DNA of 64,000 bases from Rhodobacterales bacterium (GCA_003249215.1 QKJR01000097.1:124001-188000); one strand, 5' to 3'. Shown: positions 12,214 to 22,385, counted from the first letter of the stretch. The notes: generated from the sequence alone by a model not told the origin. Numbers and translations: made by a program.

Positions 12214-13599
12214 ATGGCAAAGAAGAAAGAGCTCGAGGCCAAGCTCGCCAAGCTCAAGGCCAAGGTGAAGAAACTCAAGGCCGGGGCTGCGAAGGCGGTC
12301 GAAGGGGCGGTTGAGGGCGTCGTGGCCGAGGCCAGCACGGTGATTGCCAAGGCCAAGGCACCGGTGATCTCGCCGCTCGCCCCGGCCGCCTTCCCGAAAC
12401 TGCCGGTGATCGAGGGCGTGGCCTTCGCCGCGGCCCCCGCCGGTGTGCGCTATGCCGGCCGGACCGATGTGATGCTCGCCGTGATCGAGCCCGGCGCCGC
12501 GATTGCGGGCTCCTTCACCACCTCCTCGACGCGGGCGGCCTGCGTGCTCGACTGTCAGGCCAAGCTCAAGGCCCGCAAAGGCCTCGAGGCGGGCGCCGCG
12601 ATCGTCGTGAACTCGGGCAATGCCAATGCCTTCACCGGCGCGGGTGGCCAGAGTGCCGTCGATGCGGTCACGGGCGCTGTTGCCGAGGCGCTTGGCATCC
12701 CGGCCAGCCGCGTCTTCTCCTCCTCCACCGGCGTCATCGGCGAGCCGCTGCCCTTCGAGCGGATCACCGCCGTGGTGCCCAAGCTGATCTCGGCGCTCGA
12801 CCCCGAGGGGATCGAGGCCGCCGCCCGCGCGATCATGACCACCGACACCTTCCCCAAGGGGGCCGCGGCCGAGATCGAGGGCGAAGGCGGCACGATCCGC
12901 ATCGCCGGCATCGCCAAAGGCTCGGGGATGATCGCGCCGAACATGGCGACGATGCTGGTCTATATCTTCACCGATGCGAAGATTTCGGCCGCGAACCTGC
13001 AGAAGATGCTCTCGCGGCAGGTCGATGACACGTTCAACGCGATCACCGTGGACAGCGATACCTCGACCTCGGACGCGCTGATCCTTGCGGCCACCGGGCG
13101 CTCGGCGGCGGCCGAGATCGCCGATCTGCGCTCGAAGGTTGCCAAGGACTTCGAGGCGGCGCTGCGCGGCGTGATGATGGATCTGGCGCATCAGGTGGTG
13201 AAGGACGGCGAGGGCGCGACCAAGTTCGTCGAGATCCGCGTGAGTGGTGCCGAGACGCCCGAAGACGCCCACAAGATCGCCATGTCGGTCGCGAACTCGC
13301 CGCTGGTGAAGACCGCGCTGGCCGGTGAGGATGCGAACTGGGGCCGCGTCGTGGCCGCGGTGGGCAAGTCGGGCGCCAAGGCCGACCGGGACCGCCTGCG
13401 GATCAGCTTCGGAGATATGGTTCTGGCCGAAAACGGCTGGCGCGTGCCGGATTACTCCGAAGAGGCCGCGAGCGCCTATATGAAGGGGCAGGAGCTGGTG
13501 ATCGGGGTCGATCTGGGGCTCGGGAAAGCCGCGAAATCGGTTTGGACCTGCGACCTGACGCATCGCTACATCGACATCAACGCGGATTACCGCTCGTGA
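12214..13599 (+). CDS. argJ: Bifunctional ornithine acetyltransferase / N-acetylglutamate synthase ArgJ
   Basis: Transfers acetyl from N-acetylornithine to glutamate in cyclic arginine biosynthesis and can also use acetyl-CoA. The protein is processed autocatalytically at the Thr of the SGMIAPNMATML motif (near residues 239-250). Family similarity starts only at about residue 52 (ISPLAPAAFPKLP). The first 50 residues are a Lys/Ala/Glu-rich, probably helical extension. The ATG at 12214 is strongly supported by GGAGGGA upstream. A GTG at 12364 would give a family-typical N-terminus and has a weaker AAGG before it. mutT follows directly and may be translationally coupled. Confidence 0.95.
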   Translation: MAKKKELEAKLAKLKAKVKKLKAGAAKAVEGAVEGVVAEASTVIAKAKAPVISPLAPAAFPKLPVIEGVAFAAAPAGVRYAGRTDVMLAVIEPGAAIAGSFTTSSTRAACVLDCQAKLKARKGLEAGAAIVVNSGNANAFTGAGGQSAVDAVTGAVAEALGIPASRVFSSSTGVIGEPLPFERITAVVPKLISALDPEGIEAAARAIMTTDTFPKGAAAEIEGEGGTIRIAGIAKGSGMIAPNMATMLVYIFTDAKISAANLQKMLSRQVDDTFNAITVDSDTSTSDALILAATGRSAAAEIADLRSKVAKDFEAALRGVMMDLAHQVVKDGEGATKFVEIRVSGAETPEDAHKIAMSVANSPLVKTALAGEDANWGRVVAAVGKSGAKADRDRLRISFGDMVLAENGWRVPDYSEEAASAYMKGQELVIGVDLGLGKAAKSVWTCDLTHRYIDINADYRS

Positions 13600-13619
13600 G
13601 CGGCGGCTGCGGCGCCGAT

Positions 13620-14039
13620 ATGCCCGCCCCGGTGACCTCGGGGCGGGTGGTTCTGGTCAGCGCGGTGGCGCTGATCGACGCCGACGGGCGCGTTCTGCTG
13701 GCGCAGCGCCCCGAGGGCAAGTCGCTCGCCGGGCTCTGGGAGTTTCCGGGCGGCAAGGTCGAACCGGGCGAAACCCCCGAGGCCGCGCTGATCCGGGAAT
13801 TGCACGAAGAGCTCGGGATCGAGACCTGGCATTCCTGCCTCGCGCCGCTGACCTTCGCGAGCCACAGCTACCCGGATTTCCACCTGCTGATGCCGCTTTT
13901 CGCCTGTCGACGCTGGGGGGGAATCGTCACGCCACGCGAGGGGCAGGGCCTGGCTTGGGTTCGGGCGGCTGAGCTCAAGAATTATGCGATGCCGCCTGCA
14001 GATGAACCATTGATCCCCATTCTCCGCGATTGGTTGTGA
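13620..14039 (+). CDS. mutT: NUDIX hydrolase, MutT-like 8-oxo-dGTP diphosphatase
   Basis: Cleans oxidised dGTP from the nucleotide pool. The complete NUDIX box GGKVEPGETPEAALIRELHEELGI lies at about residues 35-58, after the typical VSAVALIDADGRVLLAQRPEGKSLAGLWEFPGG run of MutT. The ATG at 13620 gives 139 residues, near the 129 of E. coli MutT. A GTG at 13596 overlapping the argJ stop is equally possible and would add 8 residues. Neither has a good SD, which fits translation coupled to argJ. Its pairing with mutY elsewhere in the window is a functional match only. Confidence 0.88.
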   Translation: MPAPVTSGRVVLVSAVALIDADGRVLLAQRPEGKSLAGLWEFPGGKVEPGETPEAALIRELHEELGIETWHSCLAPLTFASHSYPDFHLLMPLFACRRWGGIVTPREGQGLAWVRAAELKNYAMPPADEPLIPILRDWL

Positions 14040-14159
14040 CCTGACGTTCTCGAACCGCCACATTTCGTCGCATTTTAGTCGAGACGACGCATTTTTTGTT
14101 TGCCATTTGTAAACAATTTGCGACTAAGCTTGTTCATAGGGAAACGGGAGGAGGTTTCG

Positions 14160-14297
14160 ATGCTTCGTACGATCGTTGTCGGAAGTTCTGTGTCGATTCA
14201 GGGCATTTTCGAAGCCCAGCTCGACAATGGGAAGATTGTGGTGCGCGTAGATGATCGGCTTTTCGCCGGTCGCCCGGTGGTCAAGAAATCCGCCTGA
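14160..14297 (+). CDS. Small 45-residue protein of unknown function
   Basis: A strong GGGAGGAGG ribosome-binding site precedes the ATG at 14160. The 45-residue product (MLRTIVVGSSVSIQGIF... ending RPVVKKSA) reads like a small all-beta protein with alternating hydrophobic residues. It has no signal peptide or membrane helix. It is followed by a textbook terminator, so it forms its own short transcription unit between mutT and infB. Coding is supported by the SD, the terminator and the ordered hydrophobic pattern. I cannot assign a function. Confidence 0.7.
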   Translation: MLRTIVVGSSVSIQGIFEAQLDNGKIVVRVDDRLFAGRPVVKKSA

Positions 14298-14320
14298 ATT
14301 CACGAATTCGGGCAAAGTGA

Positions 14321-14351
14321 AACGGGGGGCTTTCGCCCCCCGTTTTCTTTT
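14321..14351 (+). terminator. Intrinsic terminator after the 45-residue gene
   Basis: A perfect 10-bp stem (14321-14330 with 14335-14344, loop TTTC) is followed by TTCTTTT. It ends transcription of the small gene and separates it from the convergent infB operon. Confidence 0.85.
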
Positions 14352-14395
14352 CCCAACGATCGCCTGCGCGGTCTATGCGGCGCGGCGCGCACCCC

Positions 14396-16936
14396 TTACA
14401 GGGTGCGCTGCACTTCCTCGCGCTCGAAGATCTCGATCACATCGCCTTGGCGGATATCGTCGTAGTTCTCGAAGGCCATCCCGCATTCCTGACCCGAGAT
14501 GACCTCTTTCACCTCGTCCTTGAAGCGTTTGAGCGTCTTCAGCGTGCCCTCGTGGATCACCACGTTGTCGCGCAGCAGGCGCACGCCCGCCGAGCGACGC
14601 GCAACGCCCTCGGTGACGAGGCAACCGGCGACCTTGCCGACGCCCGAGACGCGGAACACTTCCTTGATCTCGGCATAGCCGATGAAGTTCTCGCGGATCT
14701 CGGCCTTGAGCAGGCCCGAGGCGGCGGCTTTGATGTCGTCGACCAGATCGTAGATGATCGAGTAGTAGCGGATCTCGACGCCCTTCTGGTTCGCGGCAGC
14801 CCGCGCCGGCGCGTTGGCCCGCACGTTGAAGCCGATGACCGGCGCGCCCGAGGCTTCGGCGAGGCCGATGTCGCTCTCGGTGATGGCGCCCACGGCCGAA
14901 TGCAGCACGCGCACGCGCACCTCGTCGTTGCCGACCTTTTCCAGCGCCTGGGTGATCGCCTCGGCCGAGCCCTGCACGTCGGCCTTCACCACCACCGGCA
15001 GTTCCGAGACGTTCAGATCGGCCTTGGCCTTGGCCATGAGCTGTTCGAGCGACACGCTGGCGCCCGCCGCAGCGCGTTTGTCCTTGGCCGCCGAGATCCG
15101 GTAATCGGCGATCTCGCGGGCCTGCGCCTCGGTCTCGACGACGTTGAGAACGTCACCGGCCTCGGGCGTGCCGTTGAGGCCGAGAACCTCGACCGGAACC
15201 GAAGGACCGGCCTCGTCGACGCGCTCGCCCTTGTCGTTGATCAGCGCGCGGACCTTGCCCCACTGCTCGCCCACGACGAAGATATCGCCGCGTTTCAGCG
15301 TGCCGTGCTGCACCAGAACGGTGGCGACCGGGCCACGGCCGACATCTAGCTTGGCCTCGATCACCGCACCCTGCGCCGCACGTTGCGGGTTGGCACGCAG
15401 CTCAAGGATCTCTGCCTGCAGCGCGATGGCTTCAAGCAGGGTGTCGAGCCCCTTGCCGGTCTTGGCCGACACCTCGACGGTCTGGACGTCACCGCCCATC
15501 TCTTCGACGACGACCTCGTGCTGCAGCAGATCCGTGCGGACCTTCTGGGCATTGGCCGCGGGCTTGTCGATCTTATTGATCGCCACGATCATCGGCACCT
15601 TGGCCGCCTTGGCGTGGTTGATCGCTTCGATCGTCTGCGGCATCACCGCATCATCGGCGGCCACGACCAGCACGACGATATCGGTGACCTGAGCGCCACG
15701 GGCGCGCATCGAGGTGAAGGCCGCGTGGCCGGGGGTATCGAGGAAGGTGAGCTTCGCGCCCGACTCGGTCGTCACCTGATAGGCGCCGATATGCTGGGTG
15801 ATGCCACCGGCCTCGCCCGACACGACGTTCGCCTTGCGGATCGCATCCAGAAGCGAGGTCTTGCCGTGGTCGACGTGGCCCATGATCGTGACGATCGGCG
15901 GACGCGCGACCAGATCTTCGGGCTTGTCCTTGACCGTGTCGATCACCTGCTCGACGTCGGCATCCGAGACGCGCACGGCGTGGTGGCCGAATTCCTCGAT
16001 CACCAGCTCGGCGGTATCGGCGTCGATGGTCTGGTTCGCGGTGACCATCATGCCCATCTTCATCAGGGCCTTGACCACATCGGCGCCACGCTCGGCCATC
16101 CGGTTGGCGAGTTCCGAAACGACGATCGTTTCCGGAAGCTGCACGTCGCGGGCCTGTTTCTCGGCTTTCTGGCCGAAGCCCATGCCTTTCTGACGCGCCT
16201 TCTCCTGCTTGCGCTTCATCGCGGCGAGCGAGCGCTGACGCCCGCCTTCGCCCTCGATGTCGCTCAGGCTGAGCTTGCCGGACCGGCGACCATCGTCGCC
16301 CTTGCCCTTGGCATTGCGGTTGTCGCGGTCGCCCGCACCGGCGCCACCGCGCTCGTCGCGGTCGCGGTCGGTCTTGCGCGGGCCGGTCGAGGACACACCC
16401 TTGGTCGCGGCGCGCGAGGCGGCGGCCTCGGCGGCGGCCGGATCGGCGGGCGCGGCAGGGGCGGCCGACTTCGGCGCCTTGCGGACCTCTTCCTTCTTCT
16501 TCTCGCGCAGCTCGGCCTCGCGGGCCTTGCGCTCGTCTTCCTCGGCCTTCAGCCGCAGCGCCTCTTCGCGCTCGCGCTCTTCGCGCTCCTTGGCCTCGAT
16601 CTCGGCACGGCGGCGCTCGCGCTCTTCCTCGCGCGCCTTTTCATCGGCAGCGCGTTGCGCGGCTTCCTCGACCTCACGGGCCTTGGCGGCCTGCAGCGCC
16701 TTCAGCCGGCGCTCCATCTCTGCATCGGAAATGCCCGCGGGGCGCCGCGACGGATCGCCGAGGCTCGGGTTGCCGGACGGCTTGGCACCGCCGGCGCCGG
16801 GCTTGGGCACGACCACCTTCTTGCGCTTGGTCTCGACCACGACGCTCTTGGTGCGGCCATGGGAGAAGCTCTGCTTCACCTGACCGGGCCGTGCGCCGCC
16901 GAGACCCAAGGGTTTTTTGCCGTCCGTATCGTTCAT
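14396..16936 (-). CDS. infB: Translation initiation factor IF-2
   Basis: GTPase that delivers initiator fMet-tRNA to the 30S subunit. The 846-residue protein has a long charged N-terminal region (to about residue 270). That region is rich in Glu/Arg/Ala repeats and includes the conserved IF-2 start around [17 protein letters not shown]. The G domain follows, with [22 protein letters not shown] and NKIDKP, then the beta-barrel and C-terminal fMet-binding domains. Its ATG overlaps the stop of the upstream YlxR gene by 4 bases (ATGA). It is the last gene of rimP-nusA-ylxR-infB. Confidence 0.98.
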   Translation of the reverse strand: MNDTDGKKPLGLGGARPGQVKQSFSHGRTKSVVVETKRKKVVVPKPGAGGAKPSGNPSLGDPSRRPAGISDAEMERRLKALQAAKAREVEEAAQRAADEKAREEERERRRAEIEAKEREEREREEALRLKAEEDERKAREAELREKKKEEVRKAPKSAAPAAPADPAAAEAAASRAATKGVSSTGPRKTDRDRDERGGAGAGDRDNRNAKGKGDDGRRSGKLSLSDIEGEGGRQRSLAAMKRKQEKARQKGMGFGQKAEKQARDVQLPETIVVSELANRMAERGADVVKALMKMGMMVTANQTIDADTAELVIEEFGHHAVRVSDADVEQVIDTVKDKPEDLVARPPIVTIMGHVDHGKTSLLDAIRKANVVSGEAGGITQHIGAYQVTTESGAKLTFLDTPGHAAFTSMRARGAQVTDIVVLVVAADDAVMPQTIEAINHAKAAKVPMIVAINKIDKPAANAQKVRTDLLQHEVVVEEMGGDVQTVEVSAKTGKGLDTLLEAIALQAEILELRANPQRAAQGAVIEAKLDVGRGPVATVLVQHGTLKRGDIFVVGEQWGKVRALINDKGERVDEAGPSVPVEVLGLNGTPEAGDVLNVVETEAQAREIADYRISAAKDKRAAAGASVSLEQLMAKAKADLNVSELPVVVKADVQGSAEAITQALEKVGNDEVRVRVLHSAVGAITESDIGLAEASGAPVIGFNVRANAPARAAANQKGVEIRYYSIIYDLVDDIKAAASGLLKAEIRENFIGYAEIKEVFRVSGVGKVAGCLVTEGVARRSAGVRLLRDNVVIHEGTLKTLKRFKDEVKEVISGQECGMAFENYDDIRQGDVIEIFEREEVQRTL

Positions 16937-17562
16937 GCCGTCTTCGTATCCTTCATGGCGGTGTCGCCGCCGTCCTGCTTGCGCATACCCGCAAGCCTTG
17001 CCGCTTCCTGTATAACACGCGGAGTGAGTCCGCCAGCCGCAAGCGCGCCGTGTATGGCATGATCGCGGCCGAAAGCCAAACCCAATTCAGAACTCGTCAG
17101 GCAGCCGAACCAGCGGCCCCCTTCGGGTGTCCAGAGTTTGCCCTTGCCGCGCTCGGACCCGTCCGACGCCTGCAAGAGCACCTTCGCGCGCCCTTCGGCG
17201 AGCCAACTCTTGACCTTCTCGAACCCGACAACAGCCCTGCCGGATTTGCGCACCAGAGAGATAAGCTCAATCACGCGATGGGCAAGCCCCTGTTCCACGA
17301 GATCGGCCAGATTTTCCGGCGCTTTCGCGGGCGCCTTGGCGGCGCGCGAGAAAAGCCCCTTGGTCGCCGCCTTCTCGATCGCCGCCCGATCGGCGGTGAC
17401 CCAGATGCCGCGGCCGGGCAATTTCTCGGCGAGATCGGGATAGATCACCCCGTCGGGGCCAAGGACGAAGCGCACGAGTCCAGCCTTGGGCTGCACGTCA
17501 CCTGTGACGATGCAGCGCCGTTCCGGCAGATCGCTGGTCTTGTCCTTGCCCCCGCGGGTCAT
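16933..17562 (-). CDS. YlxR (DUF448) protein fused to an L7Ae-like RNA-binding domain
   Basis: The N-terminal half (about residues 10-90) is a YlxR/DUF448 domain with the [19 protein letters not shown] and [12 protein letters not shown] motifs. The C-terminal half contains an L7Ae/L30e-like segment ([22 protein letters not shown]). This two-domain form is typical of alphaproteobacteria, whereas Firmicutes encode the halves as separate ylxR and ylxQ genes. YlxR-like proteins have been linked to RNA binding and rRNA/tRNA processing; the exact job here is inferred. It starts one base after the nusA stop and overlaps infB by 4 bases, so it is tightly coupled. Confidence 0.9.
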   Translation of the reverse strand: MTRGGKDKTSDLPERRCIVTGDVQPKAGLVRFVLGPDGVIYPDLAEKLPGRGIWVTADRAAIEKAATKGLFSRAAKAPAKAPENLADLVEQGLAHRVIELISLVRKSGRAVVGFEKVKSWLAEGRAKVLLQASDGSERGKGKLWTPEGGRWFGCLTSSELGLAFGRDHAIHGALAAGGLTPRVIQEAARLAGMRKQDGGDTAMKDTKTA

Positions 17563-17563
17563 C

Positions 17564-19174
17564 TTATTCCTCGTCCTCCGCCTCGACCTCTTCCGTCTCG
17601 GCCTCGGTCTCGAGCTCCGACGGGTCGACCCAGCCGAGCTGGATCCGCGCGGTCATGATCAGCGCCTGCGCCTCTTCGAGGCTCAGATCGAATTTCTCGA
17701 GCAGGCCATCGTCCTTCTGACGCTGACCGTCGACAGTGGTCCAGCCACCGGCGAGTTCCCAGTCGGCGCAGGTCGCGAAGTCTTCGAGCGTCTTGATGCC
17801 GTCTTTCGCCAGCGCCTCGATCATCTGCGGCGTCAGCCCCTCGAAATCGAAGAGCGACTGCTCAACACCCATTTCCTTCGCGGCGGCGATCGCCTTGGCG
17901 TTCTGCGCTTCGATGTAATCGCGGGCGCGCGCCTGCAGCTCTTCGGCGGTGCCTTCGTCCACACCCTCGATCGACAGCAGCTCGTCGAGATCGACGTAGG
18001 CCACTTCCTCGAGGTTGGTGAAGCCTTCGGCCACCAGCAGCTGGGCGAAGAATTCGTCCAGATCCAGCGCCTCGGCGAAGAGCTTGGTGCGTTCGGTAAA
18101 CTCGGCCTGACGGCGGCTCGATTCCTCGGCCTCGGTCAGGATGTCGATGTCGAGGCCGGTCAGCTGCGAGGCCAGACGCACGTTCTGACCGCGGCGGCCG
18201 ATCGCGAGGCTGAGCTGTTCATCGGGCACCACGACCTCGATCTTGCCGGCATCCTCGTCAACGACCACTTTCGACACTTCGGCCGGTTGCAGCGCGTTCA
18301 CGAGGAAGGTCGCCTGATCCTCATTCCACGGAATGATGTCGATCTTCTCGCCCTGCAGCTCGCCGACCACCGCCTGGACGCGCGAACCGCGCATACCCAC
18401 GCAGGCGCCGACCGGGTCGATCGAATTGTCGTTCGAAATCACGGCGATCTTGGCGCGCGAGCCCGGATCGCGGGCCACGGCGCGGATCTCGATGATGCCG
18501 TCATAGATCTCCGGCACTTCCATCTTGAAAAGCTCGGCCATGAACTGCGGGTCGGTGCGGCTCAGGAAGATCTGCGGACCACGGGTCTCGCGGCGCACGT
18601 CTTTCACATAGGCGCGGATGCGGTCGTTCGGGCGATAGCTCTCGCGGCCGATCTTCTCGTTGCGGCGCAGGATCGCCTCGCCACGGCCGATATCGACGAT
18701 GATATTGCCGTATTCCTCGCGCTTGACCACGCCATTGATGATCGTGCCCTTGCGGTCCTTGAATTCCTCGAACTGACGATCGCGCTCGGCCTCACGGACC
18801 TTCTGCAGGATCACCTGTTTCGCCGATTGCGCGGCGATCCGGCCCAGATCGACCGGCGGAACCTCGTCGATCACCTCATCGCCGATCTGCGGATCGGTCA
18901 GATATTGCTTGGCCTGCGCGACGGTGAGTTCCGCCTGATAGTTCTCCAGCGCTTCGTCCTCGACCACGGTGCGCACCCGGGTGAAGCTCGCGCGGCCGGT
19001 CTTGCGGTCGATATGGACGCGGATGTCCATCTCGGCGCCATAGCGCGACTTCGCGGCCCGCGCGAGGCTGTCCTCCATCGCCTGGATCACCAGATCCGGG
19101 TCGATCATCTTCTCGCGCGCGACGGCCTCGGCCGTCTGCAGAAGTTCAAGCTGGTTGGCAGAGGTGATTGCCAT
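17564..19174 (-). CDS. nusA: Transcription termination/antitermination factor NusA
   Basis: RNA-polymerase-binding factor controlling pausing, termination and antitermination. The 536-residue protein has the N-terminal RNAP-binding domain (to about 130), an S1 domain (about 135-200), two KH domains (about 230-370, including [18 protein letters not shown] and [13 protein letters not shown]), and C-terminal acidic helix-hairpin-helix repeats ending in a Glu-rich tail. It lies 3 bases downstream of rimP and 1 base upstream of the YlxR gene. NusA can regulate its own operon, which is relevant to the hairpin in the leader. Confidence 0.98.
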   Translation of the reverse strand: MAITSANQLELLQTAEAVAREKMIDPDLVIQAMEDSLARAAKSRYGAEMDIRVHIDRKTGRASFTRVRTVVEDEALENYQAELTVAQAKQYLTDPQIGDEVIDEVPPVDLGRIAAQSAKQVILQKVREAERDRQFEEFKDRKGTIINGVVKREEYGNIIVDIGRGEAILRRNEKIGRESYRPNDRIRAYVKDVRRETRGPQIFLSRTDPQFMAELFKMEVPEIYDGIIEIRAVARDPGSRAKIAVISNDNSIDPVGACVGMRGSRVQAVVGELQGEKIDIIPWNEDQATFLVNALQPAEVSKVVVDEDAGKIEVVVPDEQLSLAIGRRGQNVRLASQLTGLDIDILTEAEESSRRQAEFTERTKLFAEALDLDEFFAQLLVAEGFTNLEEVAYVDLDELLSIEGVDEGTAEELQARARDYIEAQNAKAIAAAKEMGVEQSLFDFEGLTPQMIEALAKDGIKTLEDFATCADWELAGGWTTVDGQRQKDDGLLEKFDLSLEEAQALIMTARIQLGWVDPSELETEAETEEVEAEDEE

Positions 19175-19177
19175 CTC

Positions 19178-19792
19178 TCAGGTCTCCTCGTCGGGGGAAT
19201 TCTGGTCGTCTTCGGACGTTTCGTCTTCTTCGGTTTCGATCTCGTCGAACTGGCCTTCGTCGATGATCCCGGCATCCTTGCGCTGGCGCAGCATCTCGGC
19301 GATCAGCTCTTCGGTGAGCACGAGTTTCGCATCGGCCAGCCACTCGAACTGCAGCCCGATGGTCACATCCTGGCCCTGATCCTCAATCTCGATCAGCACC
19401 TCGTCGCCCTCGGTGCCGCGCAGCATTCCCTTGAAGCGCTTGCGCCCGTCGATCTGCTCGGTGGTCTCGAGGCGGACCTCATAGCCTTCCCAGGCATCGA
19501 AATCCTTGAGCCGGGTCAGCGGCCGGTCGATGCCGGGCGAGGACACTTCGAGAGTATATTGCTCGGTGATCGGGTCCTCGACGTCGAGCACCGCCGAAAC
19601 CCCGGTCGAGATCGCCGCGCAATCGTCGACATTGATGCCGCCTTCGGGACGGTCGGCCATGATCTGCAGCGTGGCATGACGCCCGCCCTGCAGGCGGATG
19701 CGCACGAGCTCATAGCCCAGCCCCTCGATCACGGGGGCGACGATCTCGGCGAGGCGCCGGTCGATCGCAGTCTTGGCGATGAGGTCGCTCAT
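19178..19792 (-). CDS. rimP: Ribosome maturation factor RimP
   Basis: Needed for late assembly of the 30S subunit. The 204-residue protein shows the RimP alpha/beta N-terminal domain ([27 protein letters not shown] region) and the diagnostic [11 protein letters not shown] motif near residues 92-102. The C-terminal SH3-like domain carries an acidic extension rich in Glu/Asp/Thr. The ATG at 19792 has AAGGA upstream. It is the first gene of the rimP-nusA-ylxR-infB operon. Confidence 0.96.
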   Translation of the reverse strand: MSDLIAKTAIDRRLAEIVAPVIEGLGYELVRIRLQGGRHATLQIMADRPEGGINVDDCAAISTGVSAVLDVEDPITEQYTLEVSSPGIDRPLTRLKDFDAWEGYEVRLETTEQIDGRKRFKGMLRGTEGDEVLIEIEDQGQDVTIGLQFEWLADAKLVLTEELIAEMLRQRKDAGIIDEGQFDEIETEEDETSEDDQNSPDEET

Positions 19793-19805
19793 AGTTCCGG
19801 TCCTT

Positions 19806-19834
19806 AAAACAAAAAACGGGCCCTTGCGGCCCGT
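19806..19834 (-). terminator. Terminator-like hairpin in the rimP leader
   Basis: On the minus strand, ACGGGCC, a GCAAG loop and GGCCCGT form a 7-bp stem (19834-19816) directly followed by TTTTTTG and more T-rich sequence. It lies downstream of the candidate promoter at 19890-19917 and about 24 bases before rimP. It could therefore be an attenuator for the nusA operon, or simply the terminator of pip if transcription of rimP starts later. Confidence 0.7.
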
Positions 19835-19889
19835 CACACGTTTCCGGTGGGTCCCGGGTTTGGACCCCGGCACGCCGCTGTTGAGGGGC

Positions 19890-19917
19890 ATATAGGCCAA
19901 TGCGTCCGAGTCTGCAA
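19890..19917 (-). promoter_or_regulatory. Candidate promoter of the rimP-nusA-infB operon
   Basis: Read on the minus strand, TTGCAG (19917-19912), a 16-base spacer and CTATAT (19895-19890) form a good promoter in the 150-base gap between pip and rimP. The box sequences and spacing are nearly the same as those found before dnaK. Confidence 0.55.
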
Positions 19918-19943
19918 GAAAAGACTTCGCGGCCGGGAAAAGC

Positions 19944-20915
19944 TCAGCCGCGCATCCGGTCCATGGCGGCCACCAGCGCCGCACTGATCCCGGGCTCCGA
20001 CAGAGCATGACCCGCGGCGGGCACCATGCGCAGATTGGCCCGCGTCCAACCCTGCGCCAGCCGCCAGCTCGAGACCGGCGGGCAGATCATGTCCATCCGA
20101 CCTTGCACGATGGTCGTCGGGATATGCTCGATCCGGTGCCGGTCGCGCAGGATCTGACCGTCCTCCTCGAGGAAGGCGGAATTGATGAAATAGTGATTCT
20201 CGAGCCGGGCGAAGGCGCGGGCGTAATCCGGGGGGGCCTCGCCCGGGAGCCCGTCGAAATCGACCGAGGCGAGCGCATTTTCCCACATCGCCCAAGCGCG
20301 TGCAAACCGTGCCTCCTCGGCATAATCGCCGGAAAACAGACGCTTGTTATAGGCCGCGATCAGATCGCCGCGCTCATCCTCGGGGATCGCGGCGATGAAA
20401 TTCTGCCACAGATCGGGGAAGAACTGCCCCGCGCCGCCACCATAGAACCAGTCGAGCTCGGCCCGCATCGCCAGGAACACCCCACGCAGCACAAGCGCCT
20501 GCACACGATCGGGATGGGTCTCGGCGTAAAGCAGCGCGAGCGTCGCCCCCCATGACCCGCCGAAGACGACCCAGTCGGCTATGCCGAGCGTCGCCCGGAT
20601 GCGCTCGATATCGGCAATGAGATGCCAGGTCGTGTTCGCCGTGACCGAGGCATGCGGCCGCGAAAGCCCGCAGCCGCGCTGATCAAACATCACGATGCGG
20701 TAATGCGCCGGGTCGAAGAAACGCCGCATCGCCGGGCTGCACCCGCCGCCCGGACCACCGTGACAGACCAGAACCGGCATCCCGTTCGGATGGCCCGATT
20801 GCTCGACGTAGAGCCGATGCCCGTCGCCCATGTCGAGCATCCGCTGATCGAAGGGCTCGATCGGCGGGTAAAGAAAGGCGCTGGCTGTGCGCTTTTGCCC
20901 TGCGGTTCTGTCCAT
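19944..20915 (-). CDS. pip: Proline iminopeptidase
   Basis: Alpha/beta-hydrolase (peptidase family S33) that removes N-terminal proline from peptides. The 323-residue protein has the oxyanion-hole segment [19 protein letters not shown] and the [13 protein letters not shown] strand. The nucleophile elbow [13 protein letters not shown] is near residue 115, with late Asp/His residues ([18 protein letters not shown]) completing the triad. The start is the ATG at 20915, which gives the normal family length. It is divergent from ubiG with only about 66 bases between starts. Confidence 0.93.
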   Translation of the reverse strand: MDRTAGQKRTASAFLYPPIEPFDQRMLDMGDGHRLYVEQSGHPNGMPVLVCHGGPGGGCSPAMRRFFDPAHYRIVMFDQRGCGLSRPHASVTANTTWHLIADIERIRATLGIADWVVFGGSWGATLALLYAETHPDRVQALVLRGVFLAMRAELDWFYGGGAGQFFPDLWQNFIAAIPEDERGDLIAAYNKRLFSGDYAEEARFARAWAMWENALASVDFDGLPGEAPPDYARAFARLENHYFINSAFLEEDGQILRDRHRIEHIPTTIVQGRMDMICPPVSSWRLAQGWTRANLRMVPAAGHALSEPGISAALVAAMDRMRG

Positions 20916-20981
20916 GATCGGACTATATAACGCCAAAAGCGTCCCGGCCATGGGGCGAATAGGATGAATGCGGAGAGAGCG

Positions 20982-21725
20982 ATGAGTGCGGCACCCAACA
21001 GCATCGACCCGGCCGAAGTGGCGAAATTCGAGGCGATGGCGGCGGAATGGTGGGATCCGAACGGCAAGTTCAAGCCGCTGCACATGCTCAACCCCTGCCG
21101 ACTCGATTACATCGTGACGCAGATCGCAGCGCAATTCGGCCGCGACCTGAAAGCCGCGCGCCCGTTCGACGGGCTGCGGCTCCTCGATATCGGCTGTGGC
21201 GGGGGGCTTCTGTCGGAACCGATGGCGCGGCTCGGGGCGACGGTGGTCGGCGCCGATGCGGCGCCCCGCAATATCCCCGTGGCGCAGCTTCATGCCGAGC
21301 AGTCGGGGCTCGCGATCGACTATCGCAATTGCGCGGCCGAGGATCTGGCCGGTGCGGGCGAGGCCTTCGACGTGGTGCTGGCGATGGAGATCATCGAGCA
21401 TGTCGCCGATCCGCAGGGGTTTGTCGACACCTGCGCGAGCCTGCTGGCGCCGGGCGGGCTGATGCTCTGCTCGACGATGAACCGCAATCCGAAAAGTTAT
21501 CTTATGGCGATCATCGGCGCCGAGCATATCATGCGCTGGCTGCCGAAGGGCACGCATGACTGGTCGAAATTCATCACGCCCGACGAGCTATACGAGCTGA
21601 TCCGCAAGGCCGCGCTCGATCCGGTCGACCGCAAGGGGATGGTGTTCAACCCGGTCGCCTGGCGCTGGTCTCTGTCGGATCGCGATCTGAGCGTGAACTA
21701 CGTCACCGCCAGCGTGAAACGCTGA
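20982..21725 (+). CDS. ubiG: Ubiquinone biosynthesis O-methyltransferase UbiG
   Basis: SAM-dependent methyltransferase for both O-methylation steps of ubiquinone synthesis. The protein shows the UbiG N-terminal pattern ([33 protein letters not shown]), SAM motif [20 protein letters not shown], and the [12 protein letters not shown] and [11 protein letters not shown] motifs. I chose the ATG at 20982 (247 residues) because GGAGAG is well placed. An ATG at 20964 would add 6 residues but has its AGG too close. The gene is followed by a 27-bp perfect inverted repeat. Confidence 0.94.
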   Translation: MSAAPNSIDPAEVAKFEAMAAEWWDPNGKFKPLHMLNPCRLDYIVTQIAAQFGRDLKAARPFDGLRLLDIGCGGGLLSEPMARLGATVVGADAAPRNIPVAQLHAEQSGLAIDYRNCAAEDLAGAGEAFDVVLAMEIIEHVADPQGFVDTCASLLAPGGLMLCSTMNRNPKSYLMAIIGAEHIMRWLPKGTHDWSKFITPDELYELIRKAALDPVDRKGMVFNPVAWRWSLSDRDLSVNYVTASVKR

Positions 21726-21744
21726 CCCGGGGCTCCGCCCCGGA

Positions 21745-21813
21745 CCCCGGGATATTTGGACACAGATGATGAGAAAGGTCTGGTCCCATCATCTGTGTCC
21801 AAATATCCCGGGG
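21745..21813. terminator. 27-bp perfect inverted repeat between convergent ubiG and mog
   Basis: Arms 21745-21771 and 21787-21813 are exact reverse complements, separated by a 15-base loop. The core GATATTTGGACACAGATGATG is a variant of the element seen at 2349, 6413 and 50123. The position between two convergent stop codons suits a bidirectional terminator. Confidence 0.8.
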
Positions 21814-21848
21814 GTGAGGCCGAAGGCCAAGGGGGCAGGGCCCCCTGC

Positions 21849-22385
21849 TTACTTCGCCTTGGGACGGAAGGCCGCGATTTTCGCGGGATCGGTCTCGATA
21901 TACCCCGCGCCGATCAGATCGAGGCAATAGGGCACCGCGGCAAAGACCGCGTTCAGGCAGGTCGCGATCGCCGAGGGTTTGCCGGGCAGTGTGATGATCA
22001 GGCTTTTGCCCACGATGCCCGCCGATTGCCGCGAGAGGATCGCGGTCGGCACTTCGAGCAAGCTCGCGCGGCGCATTTCCTCGCCGAAACCCGCCAGTTC
22101 CTTCTCGATCACATCCGAGACCCCCTCGGGCGTCTCGTCGCGCGGTGCCGGTCCGGTGCCGCCGGTCACGAGGATCAGATCGGCCTCCTCTGCCACCAGT
22201 TGGCGCAGCGTCTCGGCCACGCTCTCGCGCCCGTCGGGGATGATGTGGCGGGTGATGCCGAGAGGCGAGGTCACCACGCCGCGCAGCCAGTCCTCGCAGC
22301 CCGGGCCGCCCTTGTCCTCGTATTCGCCGCGGCTCGCGCGGTCGGACACGGTGACGATGGCGGCGCGGGGCTGCGCCGCGCTCAT
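21849..22385 (-). CDS. mog: Molybdopterin adenylyltransferase (Mog/MoaB family)
   Basis: Activates molybdopterin by adenylation before molybdenum insertion. The 178-residue protein shows the MoCF_biosynth pattern: [19 protein letters not shown] near the N-terminus, [20 protein letters not shown] at about residues 70-90, and [14 protein letters not shown]. Mog and MoaB are close relatives; the [14 protein letters not shown] motif favours Mog, but the distinction is not certain. It begins inside the argG stop (4-base overlap), so it is translated from the argG message. Confidence 0.88.
   Translation of the reverse strand: MSAAQPRAAIVTVSDRASRGEYEDKGGPGCEDWLRGVVTSPLGITRHIIPDGRESVAETLRQLVAEEADLILVTGGTGPAPRDETPEGVSDVIEKELAGFGEEMRRASLLEVPTAILSRQSAGIVGKSLIITLPGKPSAIATCLNAVFAAVPYCLDLIGAGYIETDPAKIAAFRPKAK

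Noticed and set aside
19845-19880. A tRNA T-arm-like hairpin in the rimP leader (CCGGG, 7-base loop, CCCGG).
   Set aside because: The loop (TTTGGAC) does not match the T-loop consensus, and no matching acceptor, D or anticodon arms can be found within 76 bases.
19793-19890. An in-frame upstream extension of RimP (start at an ATG overlapping the -10 box).
   Set aside because: The ATG lies in the predicted promoter, the extension would encode the terminator hairpin, and the ATG at 19792 has a proper SD and matches the family length.
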